Notes: a model not told the origin generated them from the sequence alone. Positions 24,901 to 33,610 are shown, counted from the first letter of the stretch. The stretch: DNA of 64,000 bases from Cryptomeria japonica (GCF_030272615.1 NC_081414.1:909607009-909671008), one strand, 5' to 3'. Made by a program: numbers and translations.

Positions 24901-24920
24901 TATGGAATTCCTTTTACCAT
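526..24920 (-). CDS. Short-chain dehydrogenase/reductase, five exons with a 23.2 kb intron
   Basis: The product is an NAD(P)H-dependent reductase of the classical SDR fold, probably cytosolic, acting on a small carbonyl substrate such as a terpenoid, alkaloid or reactive carbonyl. The joined coding sequence (24918-24920, 24555-24824, 24381-24461, 1003-1176, 526-909) gives 303 residues with all introns in phase 0 and GT-AG ends. Visible motifs are the cofactor loop TGGNRGIG (residues 15-22), NNAA (93-96), catalytic Ser in RIVNVSS (169-170), YKMSK with Tyr227 and Lys231, and RPGYVRTG near 255-262. The WW-x-VET-VAVVTG start and the extra helix before YxxxK are typical of the monomeric plant salutaridine-reductase/neomenthol-dehydrogenase group, which is about 300-315 residues long. 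The exact substrate cannot be told from sequence. The alternative is two broken paralogues, but matching phases and no missing or doubled segment argue for one intact gene. Confidence 0.85.
1003..1176 (-). CDS. SDR exon 4
   Basis: It encodes 58 residues (119-176). The acceptor is a pyrimidine tract ending in CTGCAG just above 1176 and the donor is AAG/GTAATT at 1001-1002. It contains INYYGTKR and RIVNVSS, the catalytic-serine strand of SDRs. It is too short to stand out as an open frame by itself. Confidence 0.87.
1177..5389. other. AT-rich intron sequence, no gene recognised
   Basis: Only short open frames occur on either strand (below 90 codons), with no recognisable domain. No long repeat, RNA gene or element end was seen by eye. 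It probably represents decayed transposon sequence. Confidence 0.5.
5390..6000 (+). repeat. Possible decayed Ty1/Copia-type LTR or flank
   Basis: The text around 5430-5520 (acacaaaacaagaatttata followed by a GGTTCACC block, a GGCTATGTCCACTCT-like block and AGCAGGGAAATCTC) resembles wording seen in plant Copia LTRs. The 159-codon frame here looks incidental. Ends and target duplications were not found, so the assignment is tentative. Confidence 0.3.
6001..7791. other. T/G-skewed intron sequence without recognised genes
   Basis: From about 6400 to 7790 the plus strand is conspicuously rich in T and G and poor in C and A. Several 60-70 codon frames are by-products of that skew. The skew stops where the LTR begins at 7792, so this is the pre-insertion neighbour of that element. 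Confidence 0.45.
7964..8021 (+). repeat. Two tandem GC-rich hairpins in the LTR
   Basis: Each 27 bp unit has an 11 nt arm GGACCAGGGCG, a 5 nt loop CCCAG and the reverse-complement arm. The second (7995-8021) is perfect and the first (7964-7990) has one mismatch. They stand out in an AT-rich surround. Confidence 0.8.
8629..8720 (+). repeat. GC-cored dispersed module, copy A
   Basis: The segment aligns with modules at 9386, 10009 and 20562. Its core reads GGGCGCCATCGTC, followed by a CGACAACTTTTGC-like block and a TTTTACTGCTAATTCCAG tail. It lies inside the LTR of element A1. Confidence 0.65.
9036..9053 (+). promoter_or_regulatory. Primer-binding site of element A1
   Basis: The sequence TGGTGAACCCGACATGAA lies 3 nt after the LTR end, as expected for a tRNA-primed retroelement. 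I cannot assign the tRNA. The minus-strand element at 19.3 kb has a nearly identical site (two differences). Confidence 0.7.
9386..9540 (+). repeat. GC-cored dispersed module, copy B
   Basis: It starts AAAATCACAATATCTTTCAT, has the core GAGCGCCATCGTCCCCGACA and ends in CCAGAATTTTGGCTGATTTTA. It is the closest relative of copy C, 623 bp downstream. Confidence 0.7.
10009..10164 (+). repeat. GC-cored dispersed module, copy C
   Basis: It starts AAAATCATCATACCTTTCAT, has the core GAGCGCCATGGTCCCGGACA and ends in CCAGAAGATTGGCTGATTTTA. It matches copy B over about 155 bp. Confidence 0.7.
10304..11542 (+). pseudogene. Truncated Ty3/Gypsy gag
   Basis: The 412-codon frame starts at an ATG at 10304. 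The first ~270 residues are Ser/Pro/Thr-rich and low in complexity. Residues about 285-400 match the retrotransposon gag fold (ELYNGKGDPLTHVKTFQ, then LRDKALQWYCSLP, then FEQLANAFIQQF). The product would assemble the virus-like particle. The frame loses gag similarity near 11513-11525, where the sequence switches into the PMD remnant, so the C-terminal gag part and zinc knuckle are missing. No protease or reverse transcriptase follows on this strand. Confidence 0.8.
11525..12997 (+). pseudogene. Plant mobile domain (PMD) gene, C-terminal half, decayed
   Basis: One plus-strand frame from 11525 reads VWIFEHF ... RP, then WRPYLRMHRWDGMERQ and FYFDRVRR-x-FGLEQCVP, wording typical of the PMD family (PF10536-like). 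An Asp/Glu-rich tract (about 12100-12340) and a second exon with RERERALLEDLQRAQ (coiled-coil-like) follow. A GT-AG intron at 12516-12596 keeps phase 1 across the junction. Stops interrupt the frame near 11606, 11829, 12003, 12343 and 12469. The gene is antisense to the neighbouring pol (13594-19140) and sits on its 3' side, the same place and polarity as the PMD remnant of element C. The N-terminal half is lost at the junction with gag. Confidence 0.7.
12516..12596 (+). other. Intron within the PMD remnant
   Basis: Donor CCAG/GTATAG and acceptor CTGCTACAG enclose 81 bp. The coding phase is preserved (G/CT), giving a continuous frame on both sides. An intron retained inside a retroelement is possible because the gene is antisense to the element's RNA. 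Confidence 0.6.
12998..13593. other. Spacer between PMD remnant and pol
   Basis: This AT-rich stretch has no supported gene. It corresponds to the internal 3' region of the minus-strand element A2, downstream of its integrase. Confidence 0.5.
13594..19140 (-). pseudogene. Ty3/Gypsy (Tat-type) pol without gag, two in-frame stops
   Basis: One minus-strand frame of 1,849 codons holds, in order, an acidic N-terminal region (repeated DEALDEF/DDALDDF wording), an aspartic protease (LVDNGSG, residues 345-351), a G-patch-like segment (about 603-648), reverse transcriptase (CTDFRDLNKA; YVDD at 974-977), RNase H, a second RNase H (LYFDGS, NNIAEYEAL, FGDSQ, HADAMA) and integrase (CHQC; DLIGK, SDNG and YYPQSNGQAE for the DDE triad). 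The second RNase H is the hallmark of the plant Tat lineage. Stops occur at 14308-14310 (TAA, in the integrase core) and 13879-13881 (TAG). The frame starts 160 bp after the PBS with a stop upstream, so gag is absent rather than out of frame. Confidence 0.9.
19282..19299 (-). promoter_or_regulatory. Primer-binding site of minus-strand element A2
   Basis: On the minus strand TGGTGAACCCAACGTGAA follows the LTR end by 3 nt. It differs at two positions from the site of element A1 at 9036, so the two elements use the same primer class. Confidence 0.7.
19734..19823 (-). repeat. Three tandem GC hairpin-like units in the A2 LTR
   Basis: Units start at 19734, 19764 and 19797 (period 30-33 bp). Each begins GGACCAGGG and ends CTGTCC, and the middle unit has diverged most. 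They resemble the two units of the A1 LTR at 7964-8021 although the LTRs otherwise differ. Confidence 0.7.
20562..20672 (+). repeat. GC-cored dispersed module, copy D
   Basis: Core GTGCACTCCGGGCGCCATGG with the following TCCCGACAACTTTT block aligns with copies A to C. It is in plus orientation inside an LTR that reads on the minus strand, so relative to its element it is inverted compared with copies A-C. Confidence 0.65.
20984..21190 (+). repeat. Ty1/Copia LTR fragment
   Basis: The wording GTGGTTTTTTCCTTAATCGA, GTTTTCCACATCAAAATCTT, GGTGTTATATG and CTGATTCACCCCCCCTCTC is characteristic of the downstream half of plant Copia LTRs. It abuts the A2 LTR, so its upstream part is missing. Confidence 0.55.
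21400..22165 (+). repeat. Second Copia-like LTR remnant
   Basis: A block near 21840-21930 (GAATAATACAATGGCTC, GGGGTTTTTCACCCGAAAGA, ATTTTCCCCATGG) matches the style of Copia LTR 3' halves. Boundaries are not resolved and no pol lies nearby. Confidence 0.4.
22166..22320. repeat. Direct repeat, copy 1
   Basis: The segment starts ACTATAAGAACCAAGAT and ends in CAATGTCAATGAA plus TTTTTCATCC. A diverged copy lies at 22797-22950. The pair encloses about 476 bp. Confidence 0.6.
22797..22950. repeat. Direct repeat, copy 2
   Basis: It aligns with copy 1 along its whole length with scattered changes. The arrangement could be a small LTR element (TRIM-like) or an old tandem duplication. No PBS is evident, and 22951-24380 beyond it holds nothing I recognise. 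Confidence 0.6.
24381..24461 (-). CDS. SDR exon 3
   Basis: It encodes 27 residues (92-118) beginning INNAAV, the SDR structural NNAG-type motif. The acceptor is TTTTTAACAG and the donor CTG/GTGAGT. Both ends are in phase 0, so the exon joins exon 2 (ending LDIL) and exon 4 without a frame change. Confidence 0.87.
24555..24824 (-). CDS. SDR exon 2 (cofactor-binding Rossmann half)
   Basis: It encodes 90 residues (2-91), including the TGGNRGIG dinucleotide loop and the LDVQSS acidic/adenine-site turn. The acceptor is TTTTTTGACAG and the donor TTG/GTAAAG. A stop lies in frame just upstream of the acceptor, so translation must begin in an upstream exon. Confidence 0.87.
24918..24920 (-). CDS. Proposed SDR exon 1 coding part: ATG alone
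   Basis: On the minus strand an ATG is followed at once by a donor (GTAAAAGG), 93 bp before the exon 2 acceptor. Joining them gives a start of M-DEKWWSVET, which matches the usual N-terminus of this SDR group. The ATG would follow a 5' UTR in the same exon. No other upstream ATG in 24.9-25.1 kb joins exon 2 in phase with a good donor. Transcript data would be decisive. Confidence 0.6.
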
Positions 24921-25680
24921 TCTGAAAATTTTGTACAAAGGGATTCAGCAATCTGTGTGTAACAAAGCAAAAGCATTCTGAGTCACGGATCCATGTTGCC
25001 CAATCTTCTAGATCTGTAATGTGTCGGGTCACGTTTCTTTTGAGTTGTCTTCAGCATTTTTTTAAACCGTTCTTTTCATTTTAGCTTTATTTAAATCTTT
25101 GTTGAGCTGTTCAAGATTCGTTTTTACCAATATAAAATAAGATAAATTCGAAGGAATATACAGTAGAACAGAAAAATACACATTCTACAATAGAGAATAT
25201 ATAAACATAAAATTAATCTATTGCATGCATCATCTATATATATATCATTTGCATAATACATTGGTGTATATATAGATGTAGAAATCTGCATAACTACCCA
25301 TTAACAAATAACTACATTAATTGATGTTTATTATCTTTTATTCTTCTTATAATGAATATTGGAAGAAAAATGGTCATTTTTTCATCATGTCTCCCTCATA
25401 ACGAGCATTGTTTTTATTTAAAGACCTCCAAAATATGTGCTGCAGCACTATCAACATTCATCAATCATCAATACACTCAATCTGCAATCAAAGATGATCA
25501 ACCTACAATTGACCATCATGAGTCACTTTGCTAGTGCTTACTCCAATCAGGACCATACATGGCCATCTCTCCTCTTATCTATAATTCCCAAAACTCTAGA
25601 ACCTGCAATCTCAAAATTTGTATCCCACAAAGCTACAATATTGAGGACTAAACAATGTCCAAAGCTATCAATTTAAAAGG
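24921..25680. other. SDR 5' flank, promoter region not resolved
   Basis: This lies upstream of the proposed SDR start on the minus strand. TA-rich runs occur near 25200-25275 that could include a TATA box, but I cannot choose one. No other gene is seen. Confidence 0.4.
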
Positions 25681-26014
25681 TTTCTTGGCCCAAGTGAGAA
25701 GTTGGCCTGCCACCAAAGTGGTTTCAAGATGGACAACTTGCCTAGTGTTTGGAAGGACATGGGCATGCTCTTGATGAAGTTCTTCACTCTCAGTGGACAC
25801 TTCAAAAGATTTCATTCTCAATTGTTCCCGATGCTTAGTCACCTTTGGCATGGGGTAAGGATGAATTTTTCCTTTTGGATTATCACTTCTATCTCCCAAC
25901 CTATTGAGGTTGCTAAGTCTGAGGGCTCCCTTCCCTTGCATCAAGGGCTCATTTTGTGCCTCTGTAAGTTTCATCTAAGTTTAACCCCTTCCATTGGCCT
26001 TAATATTAACCCCC
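25681..26014 (+). pseudogene. Decayed coding repeat, left half (possible LINE ORF1-like)
   Basis: A plus-strand frame runs to the edge of element B. Continuing it past the insertion (right half at 55422 onward) keeps readable coding text, so the element landed in a degenerate coding repeat. The pattern (a hydrophobic stretch, then PIEVAKSEGSLPL) loosely recalls DUF4283/LINE ORF1 proteins, but I do not claim the family. Confidence 0.3.
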
Positions 26015-29000
26015 TGATAGCTCTGAAAATTGATTGCATGAAATTTTCAATTTTTGAGCTCAAATATTGATTTTCTGGTTTTATTTGTATCCTCTATAAA
26101 TGATTCAAGGTCTAGGGTTTAGGGTTTATCAAAGTTCCTTACATTCTATGAAGAAAACCCTAGCAATGATATATTTTGTTGTTACTTTTTCCCACTTAAA
26201 GCCAAGGGTTGTTTACCATGGGCGAGGCCATTTCATTTCCTAAGTATTAAGTGATGGTCAACTAGTTTATGAAAAGTGATTTTTCCTAAGTTGCAAAAAA
26301 ATTCCCTATGACCGATCTCCCTTTAAATATTTGTGCCAGTGCTTATGCTTTTTTTCCCTAATCCCGAAAGTCCTAAGTATTTTGACCGTTTTCTAAAGAC
26401 AGAATGGATCCAACGAATTGTGCTTCCTCGTGATCAAAGTGCAATGATTATAAGGACCGCGACATCGCGAGATTGTGCCACATGTTTTCAGTGGAAACCG
26501 GCAAGGTTGGCAATATAACCAGTCGAAACATTGTGTTACTGGTTCTAAGGTGGTAAAGGTCAATCTACTAATAGTCCCATCAATTTGCACGTGTTCGAAA
26601 TAAACAGAGATGTTTTATCTTGAGGTAAAAGGCACTCGATTTTTAAATTTTGGAGGAATTAAGGGGCATTGTGCAAAGCACTAAAGTTTGAACAGATCTA
26701 ACGACCCCCATATCCCCGCGATGGAAGTTGCAAGGAGGTTACGGACCATAGCATCACGAGATGATGCCATGTGTCCCAGGGTGACCAAGAAGACCTATGG
26801 TGAGGTCATTGACAGAGTTTGATTGAAAGATGATATGACACTATTTAGTCAGGATTTGGTGGGTCTGCGAATACAGATGGAAGGACAAATGCCGCATCGG
26901 TATAAAATCAATGTTAGATTTGCCAAGTTGGGTGAGATCTGCGGTTGAGTTTCAAATAAGAAATTAAGAGGGATCATAGAAGTCACCGGTCATAGCTTGC
27001 GCGGGAAAGACAAAATTGGATACAGGCTTGTTGACTCAGGATTGATTAGACAGTCAAAGGTGATAACCCAGAGATATGAAAGGATCGAGAAAAGCTTCAG
27101 GTTTTGATATGATAGATTATGATTTCTCTGATAAACTTGGAGATTTTCCTGTTGACGGGAATCTTGAAGCAGGAGATTGTACACTGAGAAAGGAATAAGA
27201 TCAGAATAAAATCACACGTGAGGTGAACACATGTAGGTGGCAATGGAGTGATGGCCTAGAAAGTGGTGGTGTCTTGAGTTGTAGACATGATTGCTGAAAT
27301 CTATAGCTGGCAAGGTGAGCAGAAGATATCAGGATGATAGTTCTTCACATGGATTAGCACTGCTACATAGAAAGGAATTCTGATTATAAATTTACTAGGT
27401 AGATGATAAAATGGGTAGAAACAAATACAAGCTTCTTCATCAATGAGAGGATGGTGTTCGAACAGAACTATGAATGGAGTCATTGCATATTTTGTGACAC
27501 CGAATGGATGTTTTTTCTCTCGTATGAGGTTGCTCATTGTCAAAGGGGGCGTGAAAGCCTTTTCTTATCAGGAAAATCCACCTAGGGTATATCCTTTTCT
27601 CTTACTCTACATTTTGTTGGCAGAGTGTTCCAGGAGGGAGCTCACAAGGAGCTGAAAGAAGGATTTGTTCGAGGGAGGATTGGCATCCGATCGTCTCTTT
27701 AGAAACATGGAAGTTGCAATGCCTTCTCAACAAATCTTGTTTACCCCAGAGCTCCTCTTTCCATTTTCTCTGATCCAGGGCATAAAGGCTGGAGATCTTC
27801 CTCTATTTTGATGGAAAAGTATTGTTTCATGCCGAGATCTGTTTTCCTTTCCAGGTAGAGAAATTCTATGGAGCAGACCGAGCATCTAAGGGTCCATTCG
27901 GAAGTGTCTAGGTGATATCGGCGCGGCTCAAGTGTTTTTGTTTCTACCAATAATCGGTTGAAGATTTTTGTTCCACCTCATCACAAGCACCAACATGTGG
28001 ATAAGGAATATTTTGTAGCAGAATTGTGCACAACCTCTAAGGCTTGGTTTTGATGACAAGTGTCTTTTGGCCTAAAACTTGTTGCTCCCTTGTTTTCTAT
28101 AAAAGGGAAATCAAGGCCATCAGTTAGGGTTCCAAATTTTTTGAGAAGGATCTTTGAGAAGATAGGTCTATTCTGCAGGGTTAGGTTCCATGTAGTTCTA
28201 GAGAGTCATAGGAAATATTAGGGATTGTAATGTCATTTTGCAGAGCAAAAAGTAATAGAACAATTACGAGTTTCCTTTTTAAATGGGTTATTCTGTACTC
28301 GAATTTGTTGATTGTTATCTGATAAAAGATAGCTTATGATATTAATGCAAATATATTTCCTAATCTTTACTCTCTTGTGTGTGATTTTATCTTCTTTTAA
28401 GAAAATGAGATCAAGGGTTTCGTTTGTTTGTTGCATTGTTATGATGTATGTAATTTTCCATTCAATGCTTTAGTTTAAGGGGTTAATTAAAATGCTTAAA
28501 TGAGATTATAGAGAAATAAGACTTGTAACATGATTTGATAAGTAGTTCATGTGGAGGATTGTAAGTAGAACAATATTGTAAGGCAGTATGCTTCAAAGCT
28601 AGATCAGTTGTTAGACAATTTTTTATCAAATTTCAGTAATGCTTTTCAAAGACTCTGTAACCCAAATGAACAAGGCAATGGTCTTTTGATAGCAAATGTC
28701 ATTAGGTTTTTGGTTTTTGGTTTATCTTCTTTATGATTTCTCAGAACAAATCTCCTAAAATATCATAATATCATTTGTTAAGTTTTATGTATTTTTTGAA
28801 AGTTGTCCCGCCCCTTCTCATACTCCAGCTTAAGGTTGAGGATCACTGAAGAATTTTCCATCCTTGAGAATTCTTCCTTTCTATTGAATCTTTTCATGAG
28901 ATAATTTTTTTTGTTTTCAATAAATTCTTGAGTATTGTTGCAGAGAGCAGGAGATTTATTGAAGAGATCACCCTCCTGGGTCCTGCAGAGCCCAGAGTGT

Positions 29001-29143
29001 AGAAGGACTTTATGTCCTTGTTAATGTTGGTCCATGTCTGATGGATATTCATAGTTGGAGGTGGCTCTCCATAGATATTTGGAGGAATCAGCTTGATCTC
29101 TGCCCAATGAAAGTGTAAACCCGTCCATTTTTGGGAACCAACA
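26015..29143 (+). repeat. 5' LTR of element B (3,129 bp)
   Basis: It starts TGATAGCTCTGAAAATTG and ends TTTTTGGGAACCAACA. The same sequence, split twice, forms the 3' LTR at 32633-55416. Short open frames within it are not shared cleanly with the other copy and are not genes. Confidence 0.85.
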
Positions 29144-29147
29144 AAAA

Positions 29148-29267
29148 TGGCGACTCTACTGGGGAAAATATGAATTGTAAAGAATCTCTGGTAAAATGAT
29201 TTGCCTAAATATATAGTATATATTATCCCATCTGAGTCACCAACAAAAATGGCGACTCTTCTGGGGA
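29148..29267 (+). promoter_or_regulatory. Primer-binding site of element B, present twice
   Basis: TGGCGACTCTACTGGGGA (29148-29165) follows the LTR by 4 nt and matches the style of Tat-type PBSs. A second copy with one change (TGGCGACTCTTCTGGGGA, 29250-29267) lies 102 bp on, together with the preceding ACCAACAAAAA of the LTR end. Confidence 0.7.
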
Positions 29268-30259
29268 ATGTTGCATACAGTTGTCTGGGTCTTTTGTGAT
29301 TTGATGGTTGAGTGTTGCTCCCGCATCGCAAGACAAACTTTTGCCCACAAAGTGAAAAGCTTCTTAACCTGTCCCTTGTTGGTTTGAGTCAATTCTCATA
29401 AATGTCACTGGAAAATCTGTTGTAGTTCATTTTCTATAAAGAGTTGGTCCAGATCTGACCATTTTTCAAGATTATATGTAATACCTCATAAGTTGTGATT
29501 GGCGACTCTGAGACTCTAAGATCTATTCACCAATGTGTGTTTGCTTGAAGAAGAACCACAAAATTTGCAGAAAGGTGAAGCAAATTTAAGCTCTTATGAT
29601 GAAGTACCCTAACAAGTTGACGATGGAATCTATAATGCCATTTGATGATAAGAAAGTGTTGCAATGTTGTGTTGAAACAAATCTAACTTGTGAAGGAGTT
29701 CCAGTTGTTTGAGTATTTATCCTCTGCAAGGAGGTGGCAACTCTATCAAAATATTAGTGTTAATGATTTGAAGAATTGAAGGTGATTTTGCAAGTCCCAG
29801 GTTGAATAAGGCAACAACAACTTCAAAATTTCCAGGTATTTACATTTTCATGAGTCAAGTGTATTTTCATGAAAATTGTGTATGAAAAAATGTTCCCTAA
29901 AGAGTGAAAGAAGCACTAGGGAAGGGAATGGTAGTGATTATTTTACATACTTCTTTGATTTAGTTTCCATTTTCTGTATGAGATTAGATGGAGTATGTTT
30001 TGATCCTTTACAATGTGATAGTTTAAGATTTGTGGAAAAATGAAATAAATAGGGAAATAAATGAAAATATGTATCATGTTCTTGTGCTTCCCCATGAAAT
30101 GTCAAAAACAAATGTTCAACCTCTGTCGAATCACCATAGAGATTTCTTTACATGGAAAGATATAAACCATTGAACTTTGATGGTATCCAAGGTTTCCCAA
30201 ATCTTGTTCCTATAGGGGTTAGGGAACAATTACTAGGATTCAATGGGAAAAGGTTATAA

Positions 30260-31672
30260 TCAACATGATAGCATTTGCAGGAGTTTTTTGAATTGATGGA
30301 AGATTTTGAGATAAATCAGGAAGATGTTTTCATGAAGTTGTTTGTTCAGTCTTTGAAGGCAAATGCCTGAGACTAGTTCTCTTACATGCCAATATGTTCT
30401 ATCTCATCATGGGATGAGTTGAAGGTAGCATTCATGGAACAGTTTGGTGAAAGAATTAATCCAAGATTGGTTATGAAAACATTCATGAGTATCCAGAAAG
30501 ATGAGGATGAGTTGAAGGTAGCATTCATGGAACAGTTTGGTGAAAGAATTAATCCAAGCTTGGTTATGAAAACATTCATGAGTATCCAGAAAGATGAGGA
30601 TGAGTTAGTACCTGCTTTTAATCTTAGGTTTGCTAGGGAATTGGATGATATTCCTAGAAGCTATAGACCAAATGATGCAATGTGCATAGTTGTTTATTTG
30701 GTTGCATTTGATGAGGAAGAAATTTATTTGCTGAGAGATAAGGATCCTAAAACCTTGCATTAAGATAATAGGATAGCAATGGCTATTGAGAACACCCTAA
30801 GATATAGAATCCCTAAGGGTTATCTATCTGCAAGGGTATGTTATCCTAAGATATTAGAGGTAAAAGAAAGAAATGAATCAAAAGGTAAAAATCTGTATCA
30901 AAACCCTTATATCCCTACTGATCACATTAGCCCTACTATTGATTGTGATTTGAGAAAAAATATAAGTGAAGAGAACTTGTCCCAAATAGTAGTTATTCAT
31001 TATATTGAGGAAGAAGAGGTTAATGAGAAATTTTCTTACATATTGGATGTAGAAATTGATATGGTGTCAATCACTTTACCAAATAACGATAGCAATGGTT
31101 TTTCTAGGAATGAGATTCAACAAGAGGTTCATTTGTAGTCTTGTGTTTCAGATAGATCCGACAACAAGTATGAAGAATTGGAAAGTTTTATGTCTAAGAT
31201 GGATGCAAGTCTGCGGGATTTTGATAATACGAATTCAGTCTCTCAGGAAATAGTTGTATATGATAATAAAAATTTAGATGATGAGATGCCATCAGCTTTA
31301 GTTGATGAGATCAGTGAGATAGATAGTTGTGTGGTATGTTCAAATAATCAGGAAGTCATATTAAACTAGTCTAGGGATGAACCTTATAATGGATTGGCTT
31401 TATGTACAGAATTTGCTTCATTTGAAGAGTGGGAGTTTGAAGAAGATGAAAAGGATTATGCTAAACCCGGTTGTCCCGATCTTCTAGGGGATTTCTATAA
31501 AATTGATCTCGAAACATTTATGACTAGTAAATGTGAGGATGATTTCCTCTTTGATGTCACGAATACTGGCATTGAATATGAGAGTGTGGAGTTCGTTGAT
31601 ATTGACCAGTGTTCTGAAATAGATGAAGGAGATTGTTTTTTTGTTGCTCCACATGACATTTTGAAGCCATAA
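30260..31672 (+). pseudogene. Gag-like frame of element B
   Basis: One plus-strand frame reads through FFELMEDFEINQEDVFMKLF and SSWDELKVAFMEQFGERI, the retrotransposon gag core, then continues into acidic text with Cys residues to 31672. Stops interrupt it in the part before 30386 and at 30761, 31136 and 31367. A 93 bp exact-length tandem duplication (30413-30505 and 30506-30598) repeats 31 residues of the gag core. No protease, RT or integrase follows. Confidence 0.7.
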
Positions 31673-32632
31673 TGGGATGTTTTTGTGTTAATGAAGATAT
31701 CATTGTTAAAAGGGTAAATGATGACATTTTTTCACCATGCAGTGATCTGAATGTACACATAGTTGATCAAAACACACTGGCCACAATAATAAAAAATGGA
31801 AGTGACTTAGAATGGTTTCAGATATTGACTGTTTTGGTATGGATGTTTGTAAAACTGTTACCATATTGGATGAGCCAGCATATGAGAGATTTCCTTTTAA
31901 CCTTTGTAATGAGTTTGCACCGTGTTCTCAAAAATGTTTTAGTGATAAGAATGTTATAGGGTGCAAACATCTATGAAGAAAGAAAATGTTATAATGATAG
32001 TTGCATAGCAAAATATAAAGTTTTTAACTTCTCTTTTCAGCTTGTTGAGGCAGACATGAAACCTGTCGAATGTTGTTATCAACTCATCTCCATTTTGGAT
32101 AGTGAGTTTGGGTTCTGTATATGTCATGCAAAGCTAGATGGCAAGGTTTAGGTGAATGGACATTGCACTCAGATAGAGGTTTTTTATAGCATGCTAAGGA
32201 AGAAAAAATTATATAGTTATCATATCTCTAGATTGTTCAAGGTGCAACATGATCATAACTATATTTTTGATAGAGGAAAGTATTGGTTGACATTGGCAGA
32301 TGGCATTGGGCCATCATATCTGGTTTGAACTTGCATGCCACGAATAATTTTGGGTAGAGTAAGTTTTTTTGACTCTATGCCCAATTGAATTATAAATAAG
32401 TTCCCTCTTAAATTGCCTATTCATGGACAATTTTTTAGGTTCTACTTTTCTTAAAGTAGCTGTTATCCATGAGCATTAGTTAGGTTTTCTTTGGTAGTGT
32501 AGTTTCCTTTTTGTTGAAGTTACCTTGTCTAGGTATTTTGTTTTTGGTCTGCCCTGCAGTTGGTCTGCTTCACTCAAAGATTCTGGTCTCTCACCTCATT
32601 CTTGTGAAATGAGCATCCCCAACTAGAGTCAT
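31673..32632. other. Element B internal 3' region
   Basis: This lies between the gag-like frame and the 3' LTR. Only broken short frames occur. A convincing polypurine tract was not identified at 32600-32632. Confidence 0.5.
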
Positions 32633-32828
32633 TGATAGCTCTGAAAATTGATTGCATGAAATTTTCAATTTTTGAGCTCAAATATTGGTTTTCTAGTTTT
32701 ATTTGTATCCTCTGTATATGATCCAAGGTCTAGGGTTTGGGTTTATCAAAGTTCCTTACATTTTGTGAAGAAAACCCTAGCAATGATATATTTTGTTGTT
32801 ACTTTTTCCCACTTAAAGCCAAGGGTTG
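32633..32828 (+). repeat. 3' LTR of element B, part 1
   Basis: It matches 26015-26214 with substitutions and small indels. It stops at GGTTG, the target duplication of element C. Confidence 0.85.
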
Positions 32829-33596
32829 TGTGTATGGTGAAAATGGATAACAAATAACAACAATATTGAAAGACTAAAATGGATTCAACCACCAAACCCT
32901 AGCCTAACAATGAACAAAGATCCACCATAACATATGAAGATAACCTAAGACAATGCAAAATAACTCAAAATCATAAAGATTATACCATCACATGTCCAAT
33001 AGGGTTTTGATCTCCATTCTTCCTATCTCCATTGATCTTGCTTGATATACTTGCTCTCAAATTTTTGTATGCACAAGAGCTCAACAAAGAACGGAATGTG
33101 GTTGCAAGTGGAATTGTAGTGTAGTCAATTGATCAAGTAGTTAGGGTTTGACAATGAAGAAAGCATCTCCTTAAATAGAAGACACAATAAGAAATGGAGG
33201 GTTAAGATTGAGAGGTGTAAAAAGAGAGGTCGGCTAGGATTAGAGGGTAGGTAGAGGAAATAATAAAATAATGAAAGAGGTAGGTAGTATAGGAAATAAG
33301 AGATGAATGACATGTGTCATGTGTAGAAAAGGATAATGAATTAATTAAATAAATAAAGATTTATTTAATTAATAGAAGAAGTAGGACAATTAAATAAATA
33401 AAATATTTATTTAATTTAGGAAAGGGATAATTTAAATAAATAAATGTATTTATTTAAATGAGAAATAAGGCTAGAAGAGGATAAATGAATTAATTAAATA
33501 AATAAGGATTTATTTAATTAATAGAAGAATTAGGCTTAGATAATTAAATAAATAAAATATTTATTTAATTAGACATGACAATTTTAGGTGTCTACA
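32829..33596 (-). repeat. 3' LTR of element C (768 bp)
   Basis: Minus-strand ends are TGTAGACACC and CCATACACA. Against the 5' LTR it differs at 33060 (A versus G) and at one site near 33335 (A versus G). Confidence 0.95.
33340..33570. repeat. Five AT-rich hairpins in the element C LTR
   Basis: Inverted repeats lie at 33340-33373, 33388-33416, 33430-33459, 33489-33522 and 33542-33570, and again at 47176-47406 in the other LTR. Most arms read AATTAAATAAATA with its complement. The third unit reads ATTTAAATAAATA, changed on both arms so that pairing is kept. Confidence 0.8.
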
Positions 33597-33610
33597 TTTT
33601 GCCCCTCTTT
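33597..33610 (-). promoter_or_regulatory. Polypurine tract of element C
   Basis: On the minus strand AAAGAGGGGCAAAA abuts the 3' LTR, the expected position for priming plus-strand DNA synthesis. Confidence 0.75.

Noticed and set aside
24231-25032. Longer minus-strand open frames around the SDR first exons
   Set aside because: They are read-through of true exons into introns; splice sites and family alignment define shorter exons.
26106-26130. Telomere-like TTTAGGG repeats
   Set aside because: Only about two units occur, inside an LTR, and the sister LTR has a mutated version. This is not a telomere or interstitial telomere array.
33125-33313. 62-codon minus-strand frame that occurs identically at 46961-47149
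   Set aside because: Identity is explained by the two LTRs of element C; the text is hydrophobic low-complexity LTR sequence, not a gene.
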